Origin: Croceicoccus naphthovorans | GTDB taxonomy: Bacteria; Pseudomonadota; Alphaproteobacteria; Sphingomonadales; Sphingomonadaceae | Assembly: GCF_001028705.1 (NCBI RefSeq) | Contig: NZ_CP011771.1 | Coordinates: forward strand, 62,001 to 126,000 | Length of the DNA stretch: 64,000 nt | Direction of reading: 5' to 3' | Part shown: piece by piece, positions 9,701 through 17,615 of the stretch | Layout of the letters: each line of letters starts with the position of its first letter | Position numbering within the stretch: the first letter of the stretch is position 1 | Notes under the pieces: model-generated | The model's input: only the letters and a program-made list of their open reading frames with translations | The model's database searches: none | What the model was told of the DNA's origin: nothing | Made by a program: the position numbers and the translations under genes

Positions 9701-9729
9701 TTGACCGACTTGCCATTTGTCTCTACCAT
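9701..9729 (+). promoter_or_regulatory. Candidate sigma-70 promoter of the P450 unit
   Basis: TTGACC and TACCAT are separated by 17 bp and end 32 bp before the P450 start codon. This is a reasonable -35/-10 match, but it has not been tested. Confidence 0.35.
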
Positions 9730-9761
9730 CCCCGGCGCAGACCGAGGTGTAAGAGGCGGCC

Positions 9762-11039
9762 ATGACCACACTGACGATAAGCCCTGACCAGGATAGCGCG
9801 GAATTGTCCCGGTTCGTTGCCGGAATCCCGCTTGCGGAAATCGACGTTTCCCGCCCAAGCCTGTTCCAGAGCGACAAGATCGGAGCCTTCTTCGAGCGGC
9901 TGCGGCGCGAGGATCCGGTTCATTACTGCGCCGAAAGCTCCTACGGACCCTACTGGTCGATCACCCGATACGACGACATCATGGCGGTCGACACCAACCA
10001 CAAGGTCTATTCCTCCGAAGCCAAGCTCGGCGGAATCGCAATCCAGGACATGCACCGCGACCAGAGCAATCTTGAGCTCGAGATGTTCATCGCGATGGAC
10101 CAGCCCAAGCACGATGCCCAGCGCAAGGCGGTGACGCCGGCAGTGGCGCCATCCAACCTGCTGCTGCTCGAACCGGTGATCCGCGAGCGCGCCGGCGCGA
10201 TTCTCGATGCGCTGCCGGTTGGCGAGGAGATCGACTGGGTGAAATGCGTCTCGGTCGAACTGACCACCATGACGCTGGCGACACTGTTTGACTTTCCCTG
10301 GGACGAGCGGGCGCGCCTGACCCGCTGGTCGGACGTCACGACCGCCATTCCGGGAGCGGGAATTGTCGATTCCTTCGAACAGCGCCGCGCCGAGCTGATC
10401 GAGTGCGCGATGTACTTCAAGGGGCTGTGGGACCAGCGGATCGATCAGCCGGAGGGGAACGACCTGATTTCGATGATGGCCAATTCGCCCGCCACGCGCG
10501 ACATGCCGTTCCTTGAGTTTCTGGGCAACCTGCTGCTCTTGATCGTCGGTGGTAACGATACCACCCGCAATTCGATCAGCGGCGGCGTCCTGGCGCTGAA
10601 CCGGCACCCCGACCAGTATGACAAGCTAAGGCGCGATCCCGCCGTGATCAGCAGCATGGTGCCGGAAATCATCCGCTGGCAGACCCCGCTCACCCACATG
10701 CGCCGAACCGCGCTTGAGGATAGCGAGATCGGCGGCAAGCGCATCGCCAAAGGTGACAAGGTGGTGATGTGGTACCTCTCGGGCAACCGCGACGAAACGG
10801 CGATCGACCGACCTGAAGAGTTCATCATCGACCGCAAGAATCCCCGCCAGCACCTTTCGTTCGGCTATGGCATCCATCGCTGCATGGGCAACCGCCTGGC
10901 CGAACTGCAATTGCGGATCATCTGGGAGGAAATCCAGAAGCGTTTTGACTTCGTCGAGGTGGTGGGTGAGCCCGAGCGACTCCTGTCGAACCTCGTTCGC
11001 GGCATCACCCGCCTACCGGTCAAGCTTCACGCGCATTGA
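9762..11039 (+). CDS. Cytochrome P450, CYP153 family
   Basis: A 425-residue soluble P450. The I-helix GGNDTTRN is at about residues 263-270, the ExxR motif is EIIR, and the haem loop FGYGIHRCMGN puts the ligand cysteine at about 374. Long stretches match remembered CYP153A sequences (AMDQPKHDAQRK, LFDFPWDERA, RWSDVTTA). CYP153 enzymes hydroxylate terminal methyl groups of alkanes, alicyclics and terpenes. The downstream ferredoxin would supply electrons. Its promoter faces the GntR gene across the 9611-9634 palindrome, so it is probably induced with the minus-strand operon and makes the first oxidised product. Confidence 0.93.
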   Translation: MTTLTISPDQDSAELSRFVAGIPLAEIDVSRPSLFQSDKIGAFFERLRREDPVHYCAESSYGPYWSITRYDDIMAVDTNHKVYSSEAKLGGIAIQDMHRDQSNLELEMFIAMDQPKHDAQRKAVTPAVAPSNLLLLEPVIRERAGAILDALPVGEEIDWVKCVSVELTTMTLATLFDFPWDERARLTRWSDVTTAIPGAGIVDSFEQRRAELIECAMYFKGLWDQRIDQPEGNDLISMMANSPATRDMPFLEFLGNLLLLIVGGNDTTRNSISGGVLALNRHPDQYDKLRRDPAVISSMVPEIIRWQTPLTHMRRTALEDSEIGGKRIAKGDKVVMWYLSGNRDETAIDRPEEFIIDRKNPRQHLSFGYGIHRCMGNRLAELQLRIIWEEIQKRFDFVEVVGEPERLLSNLVRGITRLPVKLHAH

Positions 11040-11067
11040 TTTGCACGCCAAGGGAAAGTCAGATCCC

Positions 11068-11394
11068 ATGATCAAGGTCACATTTGTAGCTCACGATGGC
11101 CGCAAGCTCCGCGTCGAAATCGGCGAGGGTTTGACGGCGCGAGAAGCGGCGCTGTTCAACGACGTTCCCGGCATCGACGGCGATTGCGGCGGCCAGTGCG
11201 CCTGTGCGACATGCCACGTCCAGGTCGATCCAGCCTGGATCGACCTGGTCGGGCGCCTTGCGGATGACAGTATGGAAGCCGATCTGCTCCAGTTTGCCGA
11301 AGGGACCACGGCGGAAAGCCGCCTTGCCTGCCAGATCAGGCTCGACGCACGGCTTGACGGACTTGTCCTCCATGTTCCGGAGCAACAATACTGA
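11068..11394 (+). CDS. [2Fe-2S] ferredoxin, putidaredoxin type
   Basis: A 108-residue adrenodoxin/putidaredoxin-type ferredoxin. Cluster cysteines are at about 40, 46 and 49 (GDCGGQCACATC) and 88 (RLACQI), with an additional cysteine at 44 that family members usually lack. It lies 28 bp after the P450 in the same direction and is the likely direct electron donor. CYP153 operons usually also carry a ferredoxin reductase; none follows here, since the next gene is convergent. Confidence 0.92.
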   Translation: MIKVTFVAHDGRKLRVEIGEGLTAREAALFNDVPGIDGDCGGQCACATCHVQVDPAWIDLVGRLADDSMEADLLQFAEGTTAESRLACQIRLDARLDGLVLHVPEQQY

Positions 11395-11431
11395 GCTCGG
11401 GCTGACGGTTGTCCAGCCGGTGATCTAGCTC
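11393..11431. terminator. Possible bidirectional hairpin between convergent genes
   Basis: Two nested short stems (GAGCT/AGCTC outer, GGCTG/CAGCC inner) fill the gap between the convergent ferredoxin and BphX-like genes. There is no strong T tract, so terminator activity is uncertain. Confidence 0.25.
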
Positions 11432-11432
11432 C

Positions 11433-11852
11433 TCAACCTTGTTGCGCCTTTTCCCGGTGCGCCGCGGTCCAGGCGTACCAGGCTCCGAGTACGATTACCG
11501 CATGAGCCGCCAGCGTTGTGAAGACGACCCATGCCGCCTCGCCGCTGCACAGCAGGCTGTAGATGTCCCAGGCCGCGCCGACCGCTTCGGTGAGCACGAT
11601 CACCGGGACCAGCGCGACATATTTCCACGGCTGCCGCGCGCCCCACAGGGCGACGACACCGATCGCGGCCAGCTGTATCCCGACGATCAGCCAAGCATCG
11701 AGCAGCAGGCCGAACACCGGCTTGCCCTGGCCCAGATCAATTCCCGGGTAGATCAGGGGCAGGGCCCCCGCATAGATCGGCGGCCAGAGCAGGACCAGAT
11801 TACACAGGTACCAGATTCCGCTGGCGATGAAGAAGATGCGCAGGCTTTGCAT
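11433..11852 (-). CDS. Small membrane protein, BphX-like
   Basis: A 139-residue hydrophobic protein with about four membrane-spanning segments (roughly residues 5-25, 48-70, 76-97 and 107-127) and a short basic tail. Size and the N-terminal segment resemble the BphX-like family found in aromatic-degradation clusters, whose function is not known. It is the last gene of the minus-strand operon that starts at 16668. The family assignment is tentative. Confidence 0.6.
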   Translation of the reverse strand: MQSLRIFFIASGIWYLCNLVLLWPPIYAGALPLIYPGIDLGQGKPVFGLLLDAWLIVGIQLAAIGVVALWGARQPWKYVALVPVIVLTEAVGAAWDIYSLLCSGEAAWVVFTTLAAHAVIVLGAWYAWTAAHREKAQQG

Positions 11853-11878
11853 GGTTCAATCTCCAAAGGCTGCGCCGG

Positions 11879-12166
11879 TCAGTCGGCGACCGCGAAAATG
11901 TCGGACGTTGCGCCGGCGATCCGTGCAGCCTTGAACGGCGCATAGTCGGGGCAGGCCATGAACGCTTGGACATCCGCCATCGCGGGGAAGCGGAAGATCA
12001 CCGTATAGTGCGGCACCGCGCCTTCGCCTTCGAATCGTTCGAACCGGTTGGAGCGGCAGATCAGTTCGCCGCCGAACCGCGCAACCATCGGCGGGACATT
12101 GGCTTGGTAGTCCGCAACCCAGCCATCGTCGTGTGAGGTGACGGAAGCGATGAAATAGGCGGCCAT
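11879..12166 (-). CDS. DUF1330 family protein
   Basis: A 95-residue dimeric alpha/beta-barrel-type protein starting MAAYFIASVTSHDD. FGGELICRS and the F-x-A-M-A-D-V-Q-A-F segment are typical of DUF1330. The family's biochemical role is unknown; such proteins often accompany degradation genes. It lies 26 bp before the BphX-like gene and 54 bp after the FMN monooxygenase stop, in the same direction. Confidence 0.75.
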   Translation of the reverse strand: MAAYFIASVTSHDDGWVADYQANVPPMVARFGGELICRSNRFERFEGEGAVPHYTVIFRFPAMADVQAFMACPDYAPFKAARIAGATSDIFAVAD

Positions 12167-12220
12167 GATTGTTCCCTCCGTGTCGTTACCGGTCTGGTCG
12201 GCGGCTCCCGGTTCGCCGCG

Positions 12221-13543
12221 TCAAAAAAATCGGTTGCCGGGGCGCGGCAAACCGAAATGATCGCGCAGGGTGGTTCCTTCGTAGTCCTTGCGGAAAATGC
12301 CCCGGCGCTGCAATTCGGGCACGACCAGATCGACGAAATCGTCGAGCCCCGCCGGCAGATAGGGGAACATCACGACGAACCCGTCCGAACCGCGCTCCTC
12401 CAGCCATTGCTCCATCTCGTTGGCAATCGAATCCGGAGTGCCGACGAAGGCGAGCCCGGCATAGCTGCCGGCTTTCGCGGCGAGCTGGCGGATCGTGAGG
12501 TTGTGCTGCCGGGCTTGCGTGACCAGCATTTCACGAGAAGTCTTGCTGGCGTTGGTATCGGGTATCTCGGGGAGGGGGCCATCGGGGTCGAACCCCGAAA
12601 CATCATGATCGAGCATGCCGCACAGCGAGTGAATCCCGCTTTCATAGTGAACTAAGCTGTCCAGGTGAGCGCGCTTGGCCTTGGCCTGCTCGACCGTGTC
12701 ACCGACAACGACGAGCGCGGCGGGCAGGATCTTGAGATGATCGGGATTGCGTCCGATCGGGATCATCCGCCCTTTCACATCGGAATAAAAGCTCTTGGCG
12801 GCGGCAAGATTCGAAGCGGCGGCAAAGACGACTTCGGCGGTTTCGGCGGCAAGCTGGCGTCCGGGATCCGAGGCCCCAGCCTGGAAGATGACCGGCCAGC
12901 CCTGCGGGGGGCGGGCGATGTTGAGCGGACCGAGGACCGAGAAATGCGGCCCTCTGTGATCGAGCACGTGCATCCGCGCGGGATCGAAGTAGATGCCGCT
13001 TTCCGCATCGCAGACGAAGGCGTCTTCCGCGAAGCTGTCCCACAGGCCAGTCACGACGTCGTAGAATTCGCGGGCGCGTCCGTAGCGTCCGGAATGATCG
13101 GGCTGCACCTCGAACCCGAAATTCTTCGCGCTGTCGGGGTTGGACGTGGTCACGACGTTCCAGCCGGCCCGCCCGCCGCTGATGTGATCGAGTGAGGCAA
13201 AGCGGCGCGCGACGTGAAAGGGTTCGTCGAAGGTGGTGGAAGCGGTCGCGACCAGCCCGATCCGTTCAGTCGCGCCGGCCAGCGCCGACAGCAGGGTGAA
13301 GGGTTCGAACGAGGTGACGGTGTGGCTGCGGCGCAGCGCCTCGACCGGCATGTTCAGAACACCGAGATGATCGGCCATGAAAAAGGCATCGAACTTGCCC
13401 GCCTCGAGCTTGCGGGCGAATTGACGGATCGCGGCGAAGTTGAAATTCGCATCCGGGATTGCCCCGGGGTAGCGCCAGGCGCCGGTATGGATGCTGACCG
13501 GCCGCATGAACGCGCCGAGGTGAAGCTGGCGTTGCTGGCTCAT
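12221..13543 (-). CDS. FMN-dependent monooxygenase, NtaA/SnaA/DszA type (LLM class)
   Basis: A 440-residue luciferase-like flavin monooxygenase. LHLGAFMRPVSIHTGAWR at the start, FMADHLG near residue 50 and the ASTTFDEPFHVARRFASLD stretch are typical of the nitrilotriacetate / pristinamycin synthase / dibenzothiophene-sulfone monooxygenase group. Such enzymes use FMNH2 from a separate NADH:FMN reductase; none is encoded nearby. Start chosen at MSQQRQLH after a GAACGAAACGC leader. It shares an operon with a sugar-acid-type dehydrogenase and a DapA-family aldolase. Substrate unknown. Confidence 0.88.
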   Translation of the reverse strand: MSQQRQLHLGAFMRPVSIHTGAWRYPGAIPDANFNFAAIRQFARKLEAGKFDAFFMADHLGVLNMPVEALRRSHTVTSFEPFTLLSALAGATERIGLVATASTTFDEPFHVARRFASLDHISGGRAGWNVVTTSNPDSAKNFGFEVQPDHSGRYGRAREFYDVVTGLWDSFAEDAFVCDAESGIYFDPARMHVLDHRGPHFSVLGPLNIARPPQGWPVIFQAGASDPGRQLAAETAEVVFAAASNLAAAKSFYSDVKGRMIPIGRNPDHLKILPAALVVVGDTVEQAKAKRAHLDSLVHYESGIHSLCGMLDHDVSGFDPDGPLPEIPDTNASKTSREMLVTQARQHNLTIRQLAAKAGSYAGLAFVGTPDSIANEMEQWLEERGSDGFVVMFPYLPAGLDDFVDLVVPELQRRGIFRKDYEGTTLRDHFGLPRPGNRFF

Positions 13544-13581
13544 GCGTTTCGTTCCTTCAGGTTCGCGAAGACTGCCGGGGA

Positions 13582-14649
13582 TCACCTTCCCGGCAGCTTT
13601 TCCAGTATCTGGCGGGTCAGGTCCGCTGTACTGCCGTCGCCACCTAGATCGGGGGTCAGGTCCGCTTGCGGATCGAGCAGGACCGCTTCGATCGCGGCCA
13701 GCACCATCGCCGCGGCTTCAGCTTCTCCCAGATGGTCGAGCATCATTGCCCCCGACCAGATCTGGCCGATCGGATTGGCAATACCCTGGCCGGCAATGTC
13801 CGGGGCCGAACCGTGCACCGGTTCGAACATCGACGGAAAGCGCCGCGGCGGATTGAGATTAGCCGACGGCGCGACCGCTATCGTCCCGGTTACGCCGGGA
13901 CCGAGATCGGACAGGATGTCGCCGAACAGATTGGATCCGACCACCACGTCGAAGCGTTCGGGTGACATCACGAAGCGGGCCGCCAGAATGTCGATATGGT
14001 ACTGGTCGGTGGCGATCTCGGGATATTCCGCGCCGATCGCCGCGAAACGCTCGTCCCAGAACGGCATCGAATGGTATAGCCCGTTGGACTTGGTGGCCGA
14101 GGTGACGTGCGGCCGGCCAAGCTTGCGCGCGAAATCGAAGGCGTAACGCAGGATCCGGTCGGTGCCGCGGCGGGTGAATACTGCCTGCTGGATGACGATT
14201 TCATCCTCTCCGGTGCCGGTGCGGCCGCCGATCCGGGAATATTCGCCTTCCGAATTTTCCCGCACCACCCAGAAGTCGATATCGCCGGTACTCTTGTCGC
14301 GCAGCGGCGAGCGAATGCCGGGCAGCAACCGCACCGGCCGGAGATTGACGTATTGATCGAATTCGCGCCGGATCGGCAGCAGCAAGCCCCACAGCGAGAC
14401 GTGATCGGGCACCCCGGGATAACCGACCGCGCCAAGGAAGATTGCGTCATGATCGGCAAGCCGGGTGAGCCCGTCATCGGGCATCATTTTCCCGGTGGCA
14501 AGATAGGTTTCGCAGCTCCAATCGAAGTCGCGAAACTCGAGCGCGAAGCCGCATCGCTGCGCGACCGCCGACAAGACCCGCACCCCGGCGGGCAGAACTT
14601 CGCGGCCGATGCCGTCGCCGGGGATATTAGCTATGGTATAGCGGTTCAA
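13582..14649 (-). CDS. Tartrate / isopropylmalate-type dehydrogenase
   Basis: A 355-residue member of the isocitrate/isopropylmalate dehydrogenase family, closest by motif to tartrate dehydrogenase/D-malate decarboxylating enzymes. ANIPGDGIGREV at the start, RENSEGEYS near residue 135, the metal-binding SNLFGDILSD and the C-terminal FEPVHGSAPDIAGQGIANP are diagnostic. Expected reaction: NAD-dependent oxidation, with or without decarboxylation, of a 2-hydroxy dicarboxylate. It is 22 bp after the PanE-like gene and 38 bp before the FMN monooxygenase. Confidence 0.9.
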   Translation of the reverse strand: MNRYTIANIPGDGIGREVLPAGVRVLSAVAQRCGFALEFRDFDWSCETYLATGKMMPDDGLTRLADHDAIFLGAVGYPGVPDHVSLWGLLLPIRREFDQYVNLRPVRLLPGIRSPLRDKSTGDIDFWVVRENSEGEYSRIGGRTGTGEDEIVIQQAVFTRRGTDRILRYAFDFARKLGRPHVTSATKSNGLYHSMPFWDERFAAIGAEYPEIATDQYHIDILAARFVMSPERFDVVVGSNLFGDILSDLGPGVTGTIAVAPSANLNPPRRFPSMFEPVHGSAPDIAGQGIANPIGQIWSGAMMLDHLGEAEAAAMVLAAIEAVLLDPQADLTPDLGGDGSTADLTRQILEKLPGR

Positions 14650-14671
14650 GACTGTTTCCCGTGCCGAAAGG

Positions 14672-15685
14672 TCAAAGGTAGCTGTTCAGGGTTTTGAGGA
14701 CCCGGTAAGCCCCCAGGAATGTCGGCGCATCGACGCCGAGGCGTTCGGCGGCCTCGGCGAGCGGCCCCAGCACTTCGTCAACCTCCATGCGCCGGCCGGC
14801 CACCAGGTCATCGTGCATCGAGGTCCGCGCCGGCCGGTTCTCCGGCTTGAACCGGCCGACCATGGCCATCACCCCGGCAAGTGCTTCGTCGAAACTTTGG
14901 CCGTTGATCTCGACGAGCCGTGAGACAGGGGCAAAGAAATTTCGCGGTTCGTAACCCAGCGCCTTGTAAATCGCCAGCAGGTCCTTGACGATCAGGACAT
15001 ACTGGGCCGCGCCTTCGCGCACCGCCACACCGTCGATGAAATCGAGCTCTTTGATGCCGCCCAGGGTGCTGGCGCTCCACGATGAAGCACTTCCGACCTG
15101 GACCAGTTTTTCCCAATGGACATGGGTGATGTCGGCAGTCGAGCGGGACCCCATCCCGGCCGAGTCCAGCGCCTCGGCCATTGTCCGGGTGCGATCGCTT
15201 TCCCCGCCTCCCAGTTCGCCGAAATAGGCGGTTACCGGGACGGCCATATTGTTGAGCGCGCGGCCGGGTTCGAGCAGGGTTGCGCCGTCCATGATCGACC
15301 CGCCGATCACCTTGTCCTTGCCGAACGCGGCCTGCAGCCGGCCTTCCTTGCCAACCCCGTTCTGCAAGGTGAGGGCGCAGGCTGTCCGGTCAACCAGCAC
15401 TGTCGCATCGGCCAGCGCCTGATCGGTGCCCTTCGCCTTGGTCAGCAAGATGTAATAGTCGATCGCGTCCTCGACCTCAGCCGGGGTCTCGACCGCGAAC
15501 AGGTTGTCGCGCTGCACGAACTGTGCACGCACCCCTTCGATTTGCAGACCGCCCTGACGGATTGCCTCGACATGGGGTTTGCGCGCAATCAGCGTTACCT
15601 TGTGTCCGCGGCGGGCCAGGAAGCCGCCGACAACGGAACCAAGACCGCCTGCGCCGTGGATGCAGAAATGCAATTGCTTTGTCAT
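14672..15685 (-). CDS. Ketopantoate reductase-family oxidoreductase (PanE/ApbA)
   Basis: A 337-residue NAD(P)-dependent protein with an N-terminal Rossmann motif GAGGLGSVVGG, RKPHVEAIRQGGL, an LTKAKGTDQAL segment and a C-terminal helical domain containing the RPARTSMHDDL motif of PanE proteins. In aromatic and acid catabolism such paralogues reduce 2-oxo acids other than ketopantoate. Placement inside a catabolic operon makes a role in pantothenate synthesis unlikely. Its substrate is not known. Confidence 0.85.
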   Translation of the reverse strand: MTKQLHFCIHGAGGLGSVVGGFLARRGHKVTLIARKPHVEAIRQGGLQIEGVRAQFVQRDNLFAVETPAEVEDAIDYYILLTKAKGTDQALADATVLVDRTACALTLQNGVGKEGRLQAAFGKDKVIGGSIMDGATLLEPGRALNNMAVPVTAYFGELGGGESDRTRTMAEALDSAGMGSRSTADITHVHWEKLVQVGSASSWSASTLGGIKELDFIDGVAVREGAAQYVLIVKDLLAIYKALGYEPRNFFAPVSRLVEINGQSFDEALAGVMAMVGRFKPENRPARTSMHDDLVAGRRMEVDEVLGPLAEAAERLGVDAPTFLGAYRVLKTLNSYL

Positions 15686-15705
15686 TGGTAGTGTCCTGCG
15701 TTCGA

Positions 15706-16668
15706 TCAGGCGATGCCGAGCTCGATGAGCTTGGCTCTGATCTCTTCCTTCTTCTGCGGGGTCACGTCGGCAACCGGCGGCAGGATCGGGCCGGCCTTGA
15801 GGCCGATCGCCTCATACCACGCCTTGATGTTCGCCAGTGCCGAAGCATAGGTCGCGGTGCGCGCAATATCCCAGACGAACTGGTCATGGTAATATTCGCG
15901 GACATCGTGCAGGCCTTCCCACTTGGTGCGGGCCTCTTCCCATTTGCCCTGGTTGGCGAGGTTGATATAGTCGCGCGCGAGGTGGCGCTTTTTGCCATAG
16001 AGCATGAACGACAGTTCGCCCCAGCACACCGTCCCGCCCAGCCGGAGGTCTTCGAGGAAGAAATATTCGAACGGCTCCATGGTGTTGAAGCCTTCGGGCA
16101 TCAGGCTGCGGATCTTGATCGTCTCGGCGCGGTTAAGCGCACCCTGCTTGACCCCGATCACGGTATCGAGATCGGCTAGGCGGCGCATCAGGTTCCAGCT
16201 CAGCACCGTGCCCGAAACCGGGGTGCGGTAGAGGCAGACCGCCATATTGCTGCGATCGGTCAGATACTTGAACCAGGCGAAAATCTCGTCGTCGGTTCGC
16301 AGCTGGACGACCGGGTTGATGACTTCGGCGCCGTTGAAACCCAATTTCTCGACGAACTGCATCTTTTCGAGCGCGAGGTGGACCGACGGGTCGAGGATGA
16401 TCGTCCACAGGTCGAGCCGCCCGGCGTTGGCATCGGCGACGATCTCGTGAAAGCGCATCCATTCGGACGGAGTGACGTTCCAGCATTCGGCAATGAAGCC
16501 GCCGACAACCAGGCCATCAAGGCCCATTTCGACGTATTTGTCGATGTTGTAGCGGATCCCGTCGATATCAAACTTGTGGTCGGCGGTCATCGGGGTGATC
16601 GGGCACTGGTAGAACCCCCGGACTGTCTCGGTGGCCCACTTCTTGGCGTCTTTGCGATCGTAGTCCAT
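15706..16668 (-). CDS. DapA-family aldolase/hydratase
   Basis: A 320-residue class I aldolase of the dihydrodipicolinate synthase superfamily. The substrate loop reads GGFIAE at about residues 56-61, the acid/base tyrosine is at about 148 (CLYRTP) and the Schiff-base lysine at about 174 (GVKQG). It differs clearly from the NahE-type enzyme at 30173, so it probably acts on another 2-oxo acid. It is the first gene of a minus operon running to 11433 (PanE-like, tartrate dehydrogenase-like, FMN monooxygenase, DUF1330, BphX-like). Its promoter would lie in the short gap up to 16719. Confidence 0.85.
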   Translation of the reverse strand: MDYDRKDAKKWATETVRGFYQCPITPMTADHKFDIDGIRYNIDKYVEMGLDGLVVGGFIAECWNVTPSEWMRFHEIVADANAGRLDLWTIILDPSVHLALEKMQFVEKLGFNGAEVINPVVQLRTDDEIFAWFKYLTDRSNMAVCLYRTPVSGTVLSWNLMRRLADLDTVIGVKQGALNRAETIKIRSLMPEGFNTMEPFEYFFLEDLRLGGTVCWGELSFMLYGKKRHLARDYINLANQGKWEEARTKWEGLHDVREYYHDQFVWDIARTATYASALANIKAWYEAIGLKAGPILPPVADVTPQKKEEIRAKLIELGIA

Positions 16669-16719
16669 GTTAGTATTCCTTCACCCTTTGTCTGGTTGAC
16701 TTGTTGGCAATGTGCCGAG

Positions 16720-17013
16720 CTAGGTTGCGGCCAGCGCCGATTGGGCAGCGGCAAGGCGCGCGATCGGAACGCGGAACGGAGAGGCGCTGACATAATCGAG
16801 GCCGACCCTTTCGACGACGCCCGCGCCCTCGTGGCCGAGCACAGCCGGCAGTGGCGTCGGAAAATGCTGGTCGCGCACGGTCAGGTCGGTGTGACACATG
16901 CCGGCCGCAGCAATCTTGACTAGTACCTCGCCGTCGCGAGGATCTTCGAGCGATACGGTGTCGAGGACGAATTCCCCGCCCTGACGTTCGATGATCGCGG
17001 CATAGGCTTCCAT
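16720..17013 (-). pseudogene. Chimeric remnant: XylB-type alcohol dehydrogenase N-terminus joined to PPDK C-terminus
   Basis: The first about 72 residues match a zinc alcohol dehydrogenase of the aryl-alcohol (XylB) type: GMCHTDLTVRDQHFP with the zinc ligands and VLGHEGAGVVERVG. The last about 25 residues (GLDYVSASPFRVPIARL and onward) match the extreme C-terminus of pyruvate phosphate dikinase. The join is at about 16800 around VG/GL, in frame, leaving a 97-codon ORF. Both parents are incomplete (NAD-binding domain missing; nearly all of PPDK missing), so this is a deletion or recombination scar and not a working enzyme. It lies 36 bp downstream of the dioxygenase small subunit, where xylB-like genes occur in sphingomonads. 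Confidence 0.8.
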
Positions 17014-17049
17014 GCAAATTCTCCCGATCTGGCGCCAAATCGCGCATTT

Positions 17050-17574
17050 CTAACAAAAGAAATACAGATTCTTGTCTTGCGTGACTCTCGCATCGAGGAT
17101 AAGTTTTCGCCGGAAGACCTTGAAACCATTGCCGTCCTGGCGCAACTTGTCTTCACGCCCCAATGTATGCACCGTGACTTCAGTCTGGCGGCGGTTGCGG
17201 TAGACAAGGATGTTCGACAGGACGTCCAATTCGCCGTTTTCGGCTTCAAAGGCTTCGACATTCGACACGAAGTACCGGATTTTGGATGGCGGATCCTCCA
17301 TCCAGACCTGACCTGAATAAAGCCGTTCGACACGCTGCTTGAGCTCTTCGAAGTCGTCGTTGTAAATTGCCGCATCGTCTGGCGTTGGGTCCGGGCGCCG
17401 GTCTCTCACGAAGCGCTGTTCGTAAATCGGCATCCAGTAATGGATGTCTTCGGCGACCATTCCGTGCAGCCATTCCCGGTACTGCCCGGTCTGCAACAGT
17501 CTGACCTCGGCACGATAGTGCGCTTCGACGGCGTAGTGCACATCCGGCGTCACCGGAACTTGTTCGGTCGACAT
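17050..17574 (-). CDS. bphA2f: PAH/biphenyl ring-hydroxylating dioxygenase, small (beta) subunit
   Basis: A 174-residue beta subunit with the cystatin-like fold of NdoC/BphA2 proteins: EAHYRAEVRLLQTGQYREWL near the N-terminus, IHYWMPIYE and the C-terminal VFRRKLILDARV. Start chosen at MSTEQVPVTPD, preceded by GGAGAGAA. The beta subunit is structural in the alpha3beta3 hexamer. It is 41 bp downstream of its alpha subunit and matches the sphingomonad bphA2f/phnA2a type from memory. Confidence 0.9.
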   Translation of the reverse strand: MSTEQVPVTPDVHYAVEAHYRAEVRLLQTGQYREWLHGMVAEDIHYWMPIYEQRFVRDRRPDPTPDDAAIYNDDFEELKQRVERLYSGQVWMEDPPSKIRYFVSNVEAFEAENGELDVLSNILVYRNRRQTEVTVHTLGREDKLRQDGNGFKVFRRKLILDARVTQDKNLYFFC

Positions 17575-17615
17575 GTTCTCTCCGTAGTTGTCGATATTTG
17601 GACCGGCTCTGGCGA

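Noticed and set aside
15706-16668. Second NahE (hydratase-aldolase) gene
   Set aside because: It has the catalytic Tyr and Lys of the DapA superfamily but lacks the NahE-specific stretches seen at 30173, so only the superfamily is assigned.
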